Source of the DNA: Kordia sp.
GTDB lineage: Bacteria > Bacteroidota > Bacteroidia > Flavobacteriales > Flavobacteriaceae
NCBI GenBank assembly: GCA_002733415.1
Contig: NVVR01000018.1
Span: 1-59,952 of the forward strand
DNA: 59,952 bases
Direction of reading: 5' to 3'
In this document: piece by piece, positions 34,749 to 42,313 of the stretch
How positions within the stretch are numbered: the first letter of the stretch is position 1
Layout: the number at the start of each line of letters is the position of its first letter
Notes under the pieces: generated by a model
What the model was told of the DNA's origin: nothing
The model's database searches: none
Seen by the model: the letters and a program-made list of their open reading frames with translations, nothing else
Translations under genes and position numbers: made by a program

Positions 34749-34903
34749 GAAGTATTAGCAAAATAGAATATGAACTTAACAGGGCAATATTTGGCAACAG
34801 ATAATAGCGTAGGTTATGTAATTATAAAGAATATAACAATGAAGTTTTAAAAGCATTGAAAGATATTAAACATACAATTAAATATAGAGTATTGTATTAC
34901 TAG
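34749..34903 (+). pseudogene. Relic of the 3' end of serA (ACT domain of phosphoglycerate dehydrogenase)
   Basis: Read in one frame from 34749 the translation is E-V-L-A-K, a TAG stop, then N-M-N-L-T-G-Q-Y-L-A-T-D-N-S-V-G-Y-V-I. A one-base frame change near 34822 continues as K-E-Y-N-N-E-V-L-K-A-L-K-D-I-K-H-T-I-K-Y-R-V-L-Y and ends at TAG 34901. Together these match the ACT-domain C-terminus of Bacteroidota 3-phosphoglycerate dehydrogenase (pattern G-Q-Y-L-x-T...G-Y-V...H-T-I-x-x-R-V-L-Y). No catalytic domain is present nearby. Identification is by recall of the family. Confidence 0.65.
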
Positions 34904-34928
34904 TTCTGGAGTATCTTTATAAAAAAAA

Positions 34929-34966
34929 ACTAAAAACGCCACGAGATGTATCGTGGCGTTTTTAGT
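34929..34966. terminator. Bidirectional intrinsic terminator
   Basis: A perfect 16-base stem (34929-34944 with 34951-34966), loop GATGTA, GC-rich core CGCCACGA with A/T flanks on both sides. It serves the SDR transcript (+) and the ferredoxin transcript (-). Confidence 0.88.
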
Positions 34967-35079
34967 AAAATCATTATTAACCTATACACTTACTGAGGCT
35001 TATTTTTTTTCATAAACGGAAGTTTACTTCTTGTTTGCATTATTTTTTATCCTTTTATCGGGCATTAATGAATTTGAAA
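34967..35079. other. Remainder of the intergenic region before the ferredoxin end
   Basis: AT-rich, no gene, hairpin or repeat seen. Confidence 0.4.
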
Positions 35080-35412
35080 TTACATTTCTTCAGGAGCAAG
35101 AGTAATTTCTAATCCTTCTAATTCAGGTGTGATATTCAGTTGACATCCTAGTCGAGAATTATCTTCTACGTTAAATGCTTCAGCTAGCATAGCTTCTTCA
35201 TCATATTCCATTTCTGGTAATTTATGAGCTGAGGTTACATAGCATTGGCAAGAAGCGCACATAGCCATACCGCCACAAGTGCCAATAGTTCCTTCCGGTA
35301 CTAGTTCAAATCCTTTGATAACTTCCATCAAATTCATAGCCATATCAGTAGGGGCTTCAACTTCGTGTAAGTTTCCTTCTCTGTCTGTTATTTTTAGTGT
35401 TACGTCTGACAT
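35080..35412 (-). CDS. 2Fe-2S ferredoxin (adrenodoxin type)
   Basis: A 110-residue one-electron carrier. Cluster ligands are Cys46, Cys52 and Cys55 in T-C-G-G-M-A-M-C-A-S-C plus Cys90 in R-L-G-C-Q-L. The acidic C-terminal region (E-M-E-Y-D-E-E) is the usual partner surface. It is downstream of a ferredoxin-NADP reductase-like gene on the same strand (233 bases apart), which is its likely electron donor. Confidence 0.94.
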   Translation of the reverse strand: MSDVTLKITDREGNLHEVEAPTDMAMNLMEVIKGFELVPEGTIGTCGGMAMCASCQCYVTSAHKLPEMEYDEEAMLAEAFNVEDNSRLGCQLNITPELEGLEITLAPEEM

Positions 35413-35587
35413 TTTTTGTTTAATTAAAAAGATTTAAATAAAGACTTCGTAGAAACTTTTGAATTGTTTTTGATATTAATTTTTGTGAAAAAAAGCTAAC
35501 AAAATTTCACTTGAACTGACGTTGTTTTTAATTTCAAGTTCGATTTCAAATTCATTATCTTCTTACATTTCGTTTCATTGGTTGTTA

Positions 35588-35639
35588 TATCAGGTTTTAT
35601 CATATTGATTAGCCAAAACCTTACAACTCAAACCTGATA
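35588..35639 (-). terminator. Possible terminator after the ferredoxin reductase gene
   Basis: A 10-base inverted repeat TATCAGGTTT/AAACCTGATA (35588-35597 with 35630-35639) just past the stop codon. A competing inner stem AGGTTTT/AAAACCT pairs 35593-35599 with 35615-35621. There is no strong U tract, so function is uncertain. Confidence 0.35.
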
Positions 35640-35645
35640 CCTAAG

Positions 35646-36707
35646 TTACAGGTCTTTAATATTCAATACTTGTTCTTTTTTTGCGAATTTTTTAGACCCA
35701 TCAAATCCAGTTACCCCACCAACAGTAGTATATTTCATCACATATTTTTTACCAGGGTTAATACGCTTGTATGCACTTTGACACATCAGTGTAGCTTCGT
35801 GAAAACCACATAGGATTAATTTCAATTTACCTGGATAGGTATTTACGTCACCAATAGCATATATTCCTTCAATATTGGTTTGATAGTCCAGAGCGTTATT
35901 TACCTTAATCGCATTCTTTTCTATTTCTAATCCCCAATCTGCAATAGGTCCTAATTTTGGTAACAATCCAAATAAGGGGATAAAGCAATCAGTTTCAAGG
36001 CTAAATTCACCTTCAGTTTTATGTTTTATAGTAAGGCTTTCAACGGAAGTACTTCCTTGAATTTCTTTAACCTCTGCCTCAGTTATTAAGTTTATTTTTC
36101 CGGATTTTGATAATGCTGCAACTTTTTCAACAGAATCTAAAGCCCCTCTAAAGTCATTTCGTCTATGTACTAAAGTAACCTCTGATGCTACGTCAGTTAA
36201 AAAAATAGACCAATCCAGCGCAGAATCACCTCCTCCAGCAATAACTACTTTCTTATCTCTATACACTTCAGGGTCTCTGATAATATAAGCAACACCTTTG
36301 TCTTCAAAATCAGCGATATTAGGGATCGGAGGTTTACGAGGCTCAAAAGAACCTAGTCCACCAGCAATTGCTACTACAGGTGCTTTGTGTTGTGTTCCTT
36401 TATTTGTTGTTACAATAAATGTACCGTCTTCTTGTTTGTCAATAGTGTCAGCTCTTTCTCCTAAAGTGAATCCAGGTTCAAAAGCTTTTATTTGCTCCAT
36501 TAAATTATCTACTAAATCTCCGGCTAATACTTCTGGAAATGCAGGGATATCATAAATAGGTTTTTTAGGATATATCTCCGAACATTGTCCGCCAGCTTGT
36601 GGTAACGCATCAATTAAATGACATTTTAATTTTAATAAACCAGCTTCAAATACTGTGAATAATCCAGTAGGTCCAGCTCCAATAATAATAATGTCCGTAG
36701 TAATCAT
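35646..36707 (-). CDS. Ferredoxin--NADP+ reductase-like flavoprotein (TrxB fold)
   Basis: A 353-residue NAD(P)/FAD oxidoreductase. FAD-binding G-A-G-P-T-G-L near 11-17, G-G-Q-C-S-E-I-Y-P, NADPH-binding G-G-G-D-S-A-L-D near 163, and the C-terminal FAD motif A-I-G-D-V near 294. The redox CxxC of thioredoxin reductase is absent, so it belongs to the bacterial TrxB-type ferredoxin reductase group (like YumC). It is encoded with a 2Fe-2S ferredoxin. In many flavobacteria such a pair sits beside assimilatory sulfate reduction genes, which are not present here. Confidence 0.88.
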   Translation of the reverse strand: MITTDIIIIGAGPTGLFTVFEAGLLKLKCHLIDALPQAGGQCSEIYPKKPIYDIPAFPEVLAGDLVDNLMEQIKAFEPGFTLGERADTIDKQEDGTFIVTTNKGTQHKAPVVAIAGGLGSFEPRKPPIPNIADFEDKGVAYIIRDPEVYRDKKVVIAGGGDSALDWSIFLTDVASEVTLVHRRNDFRGALDSVEKVAALSKSGKINLITEAEVKEIQGSTSVESLTIKHKTEGEFSLETDCFIPLFGLLPKLGPIADWGLEIEKNAIKVNNALDYQTNIEGIYAIGDVNTYPGKLKLILCGFHEATLMCQSAYKRINPGKKYVMKYTTVGGVTGFDGSKKFAKKEQVLNIKDL

Positions 36708-36811
36708 GTTGTAGATTTTTTATATCCTTATGCAAAAATCCTAAATTTTATAATACTTTCAGTCGATTTCAATTACAAATATCGGTTTTACAGTTAATTT
36801 TTTATAAAAAG
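36708..36811. other. Divergent control region between ferredoxin reductase and metK
   Basis: Minus-strand TATATTTG (36774-36781) could be the -7 element of the reductase gene. No gene is seen. Confidence 0.4.
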
Positions 36812-36844
36812 TTGTTATTTCTTAAAGGTAATTATGTAGTTTTA
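36812..36844 (+). promoter_or_regulatory. Putative promoter of the SAM-II/metK leader
   Basis: TTG (36812-36814), 22 bases, TAGTTTTA (36837-36844), one mismatch to TAnnTTTG. It would start transcription directly in front of the riboswitch-like element. Confidence 0.4.
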
Positions 36845-36861
36845 CACTTAATATTGTTCTA

Positions 36862-36907
36862 GAGGAAATATTTGACTGATTGCGACCTCGTAAAAAAACG
36901 CTAAAGC
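36862..36907 (+). promoter_or_regulatory. SAM-II-type riboswitch candidate upstream of metK
   Basis: P1 GAGG (36862-36865) pairs with CCTC (36886-36889). The loop holds ATATTTGA and ATTGCG. P1 is followed by GTAAAAAAA and CGCTAAAGC. The order P1, A/GATTTGA, TTGCR, P1', GT(T)AAA, GCTAAA is that of SAM-II (metA) riboswitches, known in Alphaproteobacteria and Bacteroidota; GCG at 36882-36884 can pair with CGC at 36899-36901 as the pseudoknot. It lies about 200 bases before metK, further than usual. Identification is from memory of the consensus. Confidence 0.6.
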
Positions 36908-36925
36908 AGTGTAAACTTCTTTAGC
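36900..36925 (+). promoter_or_regulatory. Hairpin sharing the 3' strand of the SAM-II candidate
   Basis: GCTAAAG (36900-36906) can pair with CTTTAGC (36919-36925), followed by a short CTTTT. The 5' arm is the same GCTAAAG the riboswitch pseudoknot would use, so the two structures exclude each other. Confidence 0.4.
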
Positions 36926-36930
36926 CTTTT

Positions 36931-37109
36931 CCGTCAAATTCTCTAAAAAGACATTAATTAGTGCAGACTTCATTTATAGATGAGTCTTTCATTAATTGAT
37001 TGTTTAAAAAACTTGAATAATTGAACCCGCAGGTGGGTTCGAGTAACGAATTAATACGAATCCCTCATTTTTTTTAGATTGAGAGAATTAGAAATATAAT
37101 TTATAGAGT
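36931..37109. other. Rest of the metK leader
   Basis: No gene. It contains an imperfect stem AGACTTCAT/ATGAGTCT (about 36964-36987) and GAACCC-GCAGGT-GGGTTC (37023-37040), a short inverted repeat similar in style to those flanking pdhB. Confidence 0.4.
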
Positions 37110-38363
37110 ATGGCATATTTATTTACATCTGAATCAGTTTCAGAAGGACATCCAGATAAAGTAGCAGATCAAATTAGTGATGCATTAATTGATAATTTTT
37201 TAGCTTTTGATAGAGATTCTAAGGTTGCATGTGAAACGCTAGTGACTACAGGTCAAGTTGTTTTAGCTGGGGAAGTGAAGTCGACTACCTATTTAGATGT
37301 TCAAAAAATTGCTAGAGAAACGATAAATAAAATAGGGTACACGAAAAGCGAGTACATGTTTGATGGAAATTCATGTGGCGTATTTTCTGCAATACATGAG
37401 CAGTCTGATGATATTAATAGAGGTGTAGATAGAGCTACAAAAGAGGAGCAGGGAGCAGGAGATCAAGGAATGATGTTTGGTTATGCTACTCGTGAAACAG
37501 AAAATTTCATGCCTTTAGCCTTAGATTTATCGCACAGAATTTTAAAAGAATTAGCAGTATTACGTAGAGAAAACTCTGAAATTACGTATTTACGTCCAGA
37601 TGCTAAAAGTCAAGTAACTATTGAGTATTCGGATGATAATACACCACAACGTATTGATGCGATTGTAGTGTCTACTCAGCATGATGATTTTGGTGCAGAC
37701 AATGAAATGTTAGCTAAGATTAGAAAAGATATTGTAGAAATATTAATTCCACGTGTAGTTGCTCAATTACCTGCTGAATTACAAGAGTTGTTCAATAGTG
37801 AGATTAAATATCATATTAATCCAACAGGGAAATTTGTAATTGGTGGTCCTCATGGAGATACTGGTTTAACTGGTAGAAAAATAATTGTTGACACCTATGG
37901 TGGTAAAGGAGCTCACGGAGGTGGTGCTTTTTCAGGGAAAGATCCTAGTAAAGTAGATAGAAGTGGCGCATATGCAACGCGTCATATTGCTAAAAATCTA
38001 GTTGCAGCAGGTGTTTGTGATGAAGTTTTAGTACAGGTTTCTTATGCGATTGGAGTTGTTGAGCCAATGGGAGTATTTGTAGATACTTATGGAACTTGCC
38101 CGTTTAATATGACAGATGGGGAGATTTCTGATAAAATAGTAAAGATATTTGATATGCGTCCAGCAGCAATTGAAGAACGTTTGAAATTACGTAACCCGAT
38201 GTATTTAGAAACTGCTGCTTACGGACATATGGGGCGTAAAAATGAAACAGTGACTAAAATATTTAGTCAGCCAAACGGGATAACCAAAGAGGTAGAAGTT
38301 GAGTTGTTTACTTGGGAGAAATTAGATTACGTAGAGAAAGTTAAAACTGCTTTCGGATTATAG
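37110..38363 (+). CDS. metK: S-adenosylmethionine synthetase
   Basis: Makes SAM from methionine and ATP. It has 417 residues; Bacteroidota forms are longer than the 384 of E. coli. Conserved motifs are S-E-G-H-P-D-K near 10-16, [11 protein letters not shown] near 117-127 and G-G-G-A-F-S-G-K-D near 271-279. It follows a candidate SAM-II riboswitch and ends at a terminator, so it is a single-gene transcript. Confidence 0.98.
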   Translation: MAYLFTSESVSEGHPDKVADQISDALIDNFLAFDRDSKVACETLVTTGQVVLAGEVKSTTYLDVQKIARETINKIGYTKSEYMFDGNSCGVFSAIHEQSDDINRGVDRATKEEQGAGDQGMMFGYATRETENFMPLALDLSHRILKELAVLRRENSEITYLRPDAKSQVTIEYSDDNTPQRIDAIVVSTQHDDFGADNEMLAKIRKDIVEILIPRVVAQLPAELQELFNSEIKYHINPTGKFVIGGPHGDTGLTGRKIIVDTYGGKGAHGGGAFSGKDPSKVDRSGAYATRHIAKNLVAAGVCDEVLVQVSYAIGVVEPMGVFVDTYGTCPFNMTDGEISDKIVKIFDMRPAAIEERLKLRNPMYLETAAYGHMGRKNETVTKIFSQPNGITKEVEVELFTWEKLDYVEKVKTAFGL

Positions 38364-38386
38364 GAGTAAGTTTTTTAAGAACATAA

Positions 38387-38419
38387 AACCTCATGACTTT
38401 ATAAGTTATGAGGTTTTTT
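38387..38419 (+). terminator. Intrinsic terminator after metK
   Basis: A 13-base stem with one G-U pair (38387-38399 with 38403-38415), loop TAT, six T. Confidence 0.85.
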
Positions 38420-38522
38420 AATTCCGCCAAAGGGTTTATTGTTAATTCAAACTACTTGTGGTTGCAGTTAGATAGTGTAGTCGGATAATCGGGCTGGTGT
38501 TTTTTAATATGTATGCAAATAA

Positions 38523-38552
38523 TTGTAGAGACATTTTTTTTAATTAGATTTG
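38523..38552 (+). promoter_or_regulatory. Promoter of the polyprenyl synthetase gene
   Basis: TTG (38523-38525), 19 bases, TAGATTTG (38545-38552). Exact consensus and spacing; the start codon is 29 bases downstream. Confidence 0.65.
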
Positions 38553-38580
38553 TTTATAACTAACACACTATCAATTTAAT

Positions 38581-39558
38581 TTGAAGATCGTTGCTCAAAT
38601 AAAGGAACCTATCCATAAAGAAATGGAACTTTTTGAACAAAAGTTCTCGCAATCAATGATTTCTAGGGTTGCATTACTTAATAAGATTACACATTATATC
38701 GTTAACCGTAAAGGGAAACAAATGCGACCAATGTTCGTGTTTTTGGTTGCTAAAATGGTTTCTGGTGGTTCAGTAAACGAGCGAACTTATCGTGGCGCAT
38801 CTGTAATAGAGTTAATTCATACTGCAACTTTAGTGCACGATGATGTTGTAGATGATTCGGATAGAAGGCGTGGGTTTTTCTCAGTAAATGCATTGTGGAA
38901 AAATAAGATTGCAGTTTTAGTTGGGGATTATTTACTTTCTAAAGGGTTGTTGCTTTCTATTGATAACGGCGATTTTGACTTACTGAAAATTATTTCTGTT
39001 GCTGTTAAAGAAATGAGTGAAGGAGAGCTACTTCAAATTGAAAAAGCTAGGAAATTAGATATCACTGAGGATATCTACTATGAAATCATCCGTCAAAAAA
39101 CAGCAACATTAATAGCTGCTTGTTGTAGTCTTGGAGCCTGTGCAGTAAATGGTACGGAAGCTGAGGTTGAGAAAATGCGTAAATTTGGAGAGTTAATTGG
39201 TATGGCATTTCAAATTAAAGACGACTTGTTTGATTACGGTTCTGCAAAAATAGGTAAGCCTACAGGGATTGATATAAAGGAACAAAAAATGACTTTGCCA
39301 TTAATCTATGCATTAAATAATTCCTCTTCAAAAGAAAAGGCTTGGATAATCAATTCCGTTAAAAAGCATAATAAAAATTCAAAGCGAGTAAAAGAAGTAA
39401 TCGCTTTTGTAAAAGATAAAGGCGGACTAGAATATGCAGTGAGTAAGATGATTGCATATCAAAAGGAAGCATTAGTACTACTAAATGAATATCCAAAATC
39501 GCCATATAAATCTTCTCTTATAGCAATGGTTAATTACGTTATTGAGCGTAAAAAATAA
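38581..39558 (+). CDS. Polyprenyl diphosphate synthase (long-chain trans-prenyltransferase)
   Basis: Elongates isoprenoid diphosphates, probably for the menaquinone side chain. It has 325 residues starting at TTG; the N-terminus M-K-I-V-A-Q-I-K-E-P is typical, so the TTG is preferred over the ATG at 38623. First Asp-rich motif D87-D-V-V-D; second D-D-L-F-D near residue 215. K-G-K-Q-M-R-P near 44-50 is the substrate-binding element. Chain length cannot be read reliably. Confidence 0.93.
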   Translation: MKIVAQIKEPIHKEMELFEQKFSQSMISRVALLNKITHYIVNRKGKQMRPMFVFLVAKMVSGGSVNERTYRGASVIELIHTATLVHDDVVDDSDRRRGFFSVNALWKNKIAVLVGDYLLSKGLLLSIDNGDFDLLKIISVAVKEMSEGELLQIEKARKLDITEDIYYEIIRQKTATLIAACCSLGACAVNGTEAEVEKMRKFGELIGMAFQIKDDLFDYGSAKIGKPTGIDIKEQKMTLPLIYALNNSSSKEKAWIINSVKKHNKNSKRVKEVIAFVKDKGGLEYAVSKMIAYQKEALVLLNEYPKSPYKSSLIAMVNYVIERKK

Positions 39559-39619
39559 TTTTTCAATCTTCAGGCAACCATTTGCATCATTATTGCGTCT
39601 ATATAAATAGAAAGACAAA

Positions 39620-40192
39620 ATGAAACTTTTGAAAGTAATCACTTTACATAAATCGGAAAAGAAGCTTATAGAAAATGCAATTGCTAATTCTAGAAAAGCA
39701 CAAAAGGAATTGTATGAGTTGCATGCACCGAAAATGCTAAGTGTTTGTAGGTATTATGTTAAAGATTTACAGGAAGCAGAAGATGTGATGTTAAGTGCCT
39801 TTTTTAAAGCTTTTCAGAAATTGAAATCATTTCATAATGATGGGAATTTTGAGGGCTGGTTGCGCAGGATTATGGTTAACGAATGTATGTCCTATCATAG
39901 AAAAAAGAAGTTTCATATTGTAAGTGATGAAATTGAAGATCTATCAGAATGTTCAGAAAATAATATTGTTGAAAATTATGATGTAGCTGAACTACAGTTG
40001 TTGATTGATGATTTGCCTAAAGGATATAAAATGGTGTTTGTCCTATATGCGATAGAAGGATATAAACATCAGGAAATAGCGGAGCTATTACAAGTTTCGG
40101 AAAACACCTCTAAATCGCAATTGTTTAAAGCGAGGAAAATGTTGCAGCGTAAATTAGAATCTAGAAAAGTGAGAGAAAATGGGACACGATAA
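39620..40192 (+). CDS. ECF-type RNA polymerase sigma factor
   Basis: A 190-residue sigma-70 family protein. Region 2 is at about 30-95 (A-P-K-M-L-S-V-C-R-Y-Y, A-E-D-V-M-L-S-A-F, F-E-G-W-L-R-R-I) and region 4 at about 120-175 (L-P-K-G-Y-K-M-V-F-V-L, G-Y-K-H-Q-E-I-A-E-L-L). It overlaps the next gene by 14 bases. That gene encodes a protein with one membrane helix, the usual place for an anti-sigma factor. Its regulon is unknown. Confidence 0.92.
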   Translation: MKLLKVITLHKSEKKLIENAIANSRKAQKELYELHAPKMLSVCRYYVKDLQEAEDVMLSAFFKAFQKLKSFHNDGNFEGWLRRIMVNECMSYHRKKKFHIVSDEIEDLSECSENNIVENYDVAELQLLIDDLPKGYKMVFVLYAIEGYKHQEIAELLQVSENTSKSQLFKARKMLQRKLESRKVRENGTR

Positions 40193-40961
40193 TATAGATA
40201 AACACATAAAAGGAAAGTTAGAACAGCGAGTTATTCAACCTAGCTCAGAAGCTTGGGGTAAGTTGTCTAGTATGTTAGATGAAGAAAACCAGCAATCAAA
40301 CAAAAAAGGATATTATAAATATTTTGTAGCAGCATCAATAGTATTTTTACTTGGGTTCTTTTTTACGTCACAATATAACAATAGAGAGGTGATAATAATT
40401 GATGACGTGGTTATTGCCGTTGAAAAGGATGAAGTGAGTTCTTCGGTTAATAAAGTTGCTATAGCGTCTATTAATAGTCAGATGAAAAAGGATGTAAAAA
40501 TAGAAAGGTCTAAAGAGGAGAAAGGAAACGAGATCATTAGGAAGACCGCTATTTATGGGTATGCTGAGTCATTAAATGTAAAGGAAGAATCGCGTCAGGA
40601 AGAAGAAATAATAGCTATAAAGGAAAAAGTGAATCAGTACTTAGCTCAATTGGAAAAAAGCAAACAAGGAAAGTTAAATAAAGAGACTGAGGCGTATGAT
40701 TTGGATGCTGAAATTAATGCGTTACTAGCTGAAGCATCTAATAATTTACCAAAAGAAAAGGGAAGTGATAATCTTCCGGTTTTTCAATTAGATGAAGAAA
40801 CAGATATGTTATTAGCAACTGCTTTTCAAGAGTTAAACTTTAATCCAGAAGAAGATACAGTAGATGAGAGCTTAAAGAATAAATTATTCAAGCAATTAGA
40901 AAAAGGATATTTTAAATCAAAAATGTTACTAGCTGAAAGAAGTCAGCTTACACGCCCGTAA
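40179..40961 (+). CDS. Single-pass membrane protein, candidate anti-sigma factor
   Basis: A 260-residue protein. Residues 1-45 are cytoplasmic (I-Q-P-S-S-E-A-W-G-K-L), then one helix at about 48-62 (Y-F-V-A-A-S-I-V-F-L-L-G-F-F-F), then an acidic, coiled-coil-prone periplasmic part. No zinc-binding anti-sigma motif is present. The 14-base overlap with the ECF gene is the main argument for a sigma-control role. Confidence 0.7.
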   Translation: MGHDNIDKHIKGKLEQRVIQPSSEAWGKLSSMLDEENQQSNKKGYYKYFVAASIVFLLGFFFTSQYNNREVIIIDDVVIAVEKDEVSSSVNKVAIASINSQMKKDVKIERSKEEKGNEIIRKTAIYGYAESLNVKEESRQEEEIIAIKEKVNQYLAQLEKSKQGKLNKETEAYDLDAEINALLAEASNNLPKEKGSDNLPVFQLDEETDMLLATAFQELNFNPEEDTVDESLKNKLFKQLEKGYFKSKMLLAERSQLTRP

Positions 40962-40999
40962 GAATACACCTCAAAATATAAATCAAAAAACGAACAATT

Positions 41000-42028
41000 A
41001 TGTTATTTAGTACACGAAGAGCCATCGTAATGATGTCATTACTTCTTGTGGCGACAGTATGCGCACAAGAAAAAGCTACAAAAGATTCTATTAGTCCTGC
41101 GTTGCAAGAAAAAATTGAACTTGCAGTGAAGGCAGAAAAGGAATTAATGAAGAAAGAAATTATAAAAGTTATCGAGCAGGAGAGGAGTGGTGAAATTTCT
41201 GAAGAAGGTGCTAGACTTGCTGAGAAAGAAATTGCTAATAAGTATGCTGTAAGGATTAGGGAGAGCACGAATAGTATTACAGAAAAAAAGGTATACGAGA
41301 AAACTACTATTAGTATTTTTGGTAATAAACACCTGTTAAAAATAACACAAAAAGGAGATTCAATAATAAAGAAACCCCGAAAAAAAGATTTCAGGACGTA
41401 TTCAGGAATTGTAGTAGCTGCAGGTTTTAATAATACTATTCAAGAAGGTAAATCATTAAACGACTCTGATTATAAAGCTGGTGGTTCTCGTTTTTTCGAA
41501 CTAGGGTTTGCTTGGAAAACTAGGGTGTTTAAAGAGTCTAATTGGTTGCGTTTCGGGTATGGAGTGTCGTTACAATACAATAGTTTAAAACCTAAGGATA
41601 ATCAGTATTTTGTTAGAAATAATGATGTTACATCATTACAAGTACATCCTTATAATTTAAAGAAGTCTAAAATTAGAACTACAAATTTAGTAGTGCCAAT
41701 AAGTTTTGAGTTTGGATCTTCAGAGAAAATTGATAAAGGAGATTATTCTATTTTTTCACCGTTTCAAAAAATAAAAGTTACAATTGGTGGTTATGCCGGA
41801 ATTAGAATAGGAACTATTCAGAAGTTAAAGTATAAAGTTAACGGAGAAAGAGAAAAAGATAAATCAAGGAATCATTATAATATGAATGATTTTGTATACG
41901 GAGTTACAGCGGGTATTGCTCGTAATAGTGTAGGGTTGTATGTGAAATATGATTTAAATCCATTGTTCTCTTCTCCTAATATAAAGCAAAACAATATTTC
42001 TTTAGGAGTCAAGTATGAACTGTTTTAA
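41000..42028 (+). CDS. Exported protein with coiled coil and C-terminal barrel-like region
   Basis: A 342-residue protein with a signal peptide (M-L-F-S-T-R-R then V-A-T-V-C-A-Q, about 1-22). Residues 30-100 are rich in Glu/Lys/Ala and look helical. Residues about 130-342 alternate in strands and end Y-E-L-F, suggesting an outer-membrane barrel. It follows the sigma factor and membrane gene by 38 bases and ends in a strong terminator, so the three form one unit; it may be the envelope target or sensor of that sigma system. Confidence 0.72.
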   Translation: MLFSTRRAIVMMSLLLVATVCAQEKATKDSISPALQEKIELAVKAEKELMKKEIIKVIEQERSGEISEEGARLAEKEIANKYAVRIRESTNSITEKKVYEKTTISIFGNKHLLKITQKGDSIIKKPRKKDFRTYSGIVVAAGFNNTIQEGKSLNDSDYKAGGSRFFELGFAWKTRVFKESNWLRFGYGVSLQYNSLKPKDNQYFVRNNDVTSLQVHPYNLKKSKIRTTNLVVPISFEFGSSEKIDKGDYSIFSPFQKIKVTIGGYAGIRIGTIQKLKYKVNGEREKDKSRNHYNMNDFVYGVTAGIARNSVGLYVKYDLNPLFSSPNIKQNNISLGVKYELF

Positions 42029-42134
42029 GTAGTTTAATAATATAAGAGTTAATGTTAGTTTTTACCATGGATTTAAACCTAAGGTCGATGTAAGGGAATC
42101 ACTTGATTTCGATACAAAGTTCTTATATAATTTC

Positions 42135-42187
42135 ACTTAATCTGACGTGTTTTACTTTTAAAATACGTCAGATTAAGTTTTTTTTTA
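42135..42187 (+). terminator. Intrinsic terminator of the ECF operon
   Basis: A 20-base stem (42135-42154 with 42159-42178, one G-U), loop CTTT, then a T run of about nine. Confidence 0.92.
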
Positions 42188-42200
42188 TTTAAAATTGCAA

Positions 42201-42228
42201 CGAGTATCTCTACTCCGCTCGATATGAC
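42201..42228. repeat. Dispersed-type element upstream of dnaG
   Basis: CGAGTATCTCTACTCCGCTC then GATATGAC. It resembles short Bacteroidota intergenic elements of the form ATCTCGACTCCGCTCGAGATGAC. A single copy is seen in this window. Confidence 0.5.
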
Positions 42229-42313
42229 GGTGTTTGGAATTATTAAAACCTTATATCTAACTCAGATTTTAATTATTTTAAGCGTAGCTTTTGTTTTATA
42301 TTTGCAGCCTTAC

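Noticed and set aside
34967..35079. Possible further relic next to the serA fragment
   Set aside because: No frame with recognisable family sequence could be read.
42224..42313. N-terminal extension of dnaG
   Set aside because: The 30 residues are hydrophobic, derive partly from a dispersed element, and family primases start at the ATG at 42314.
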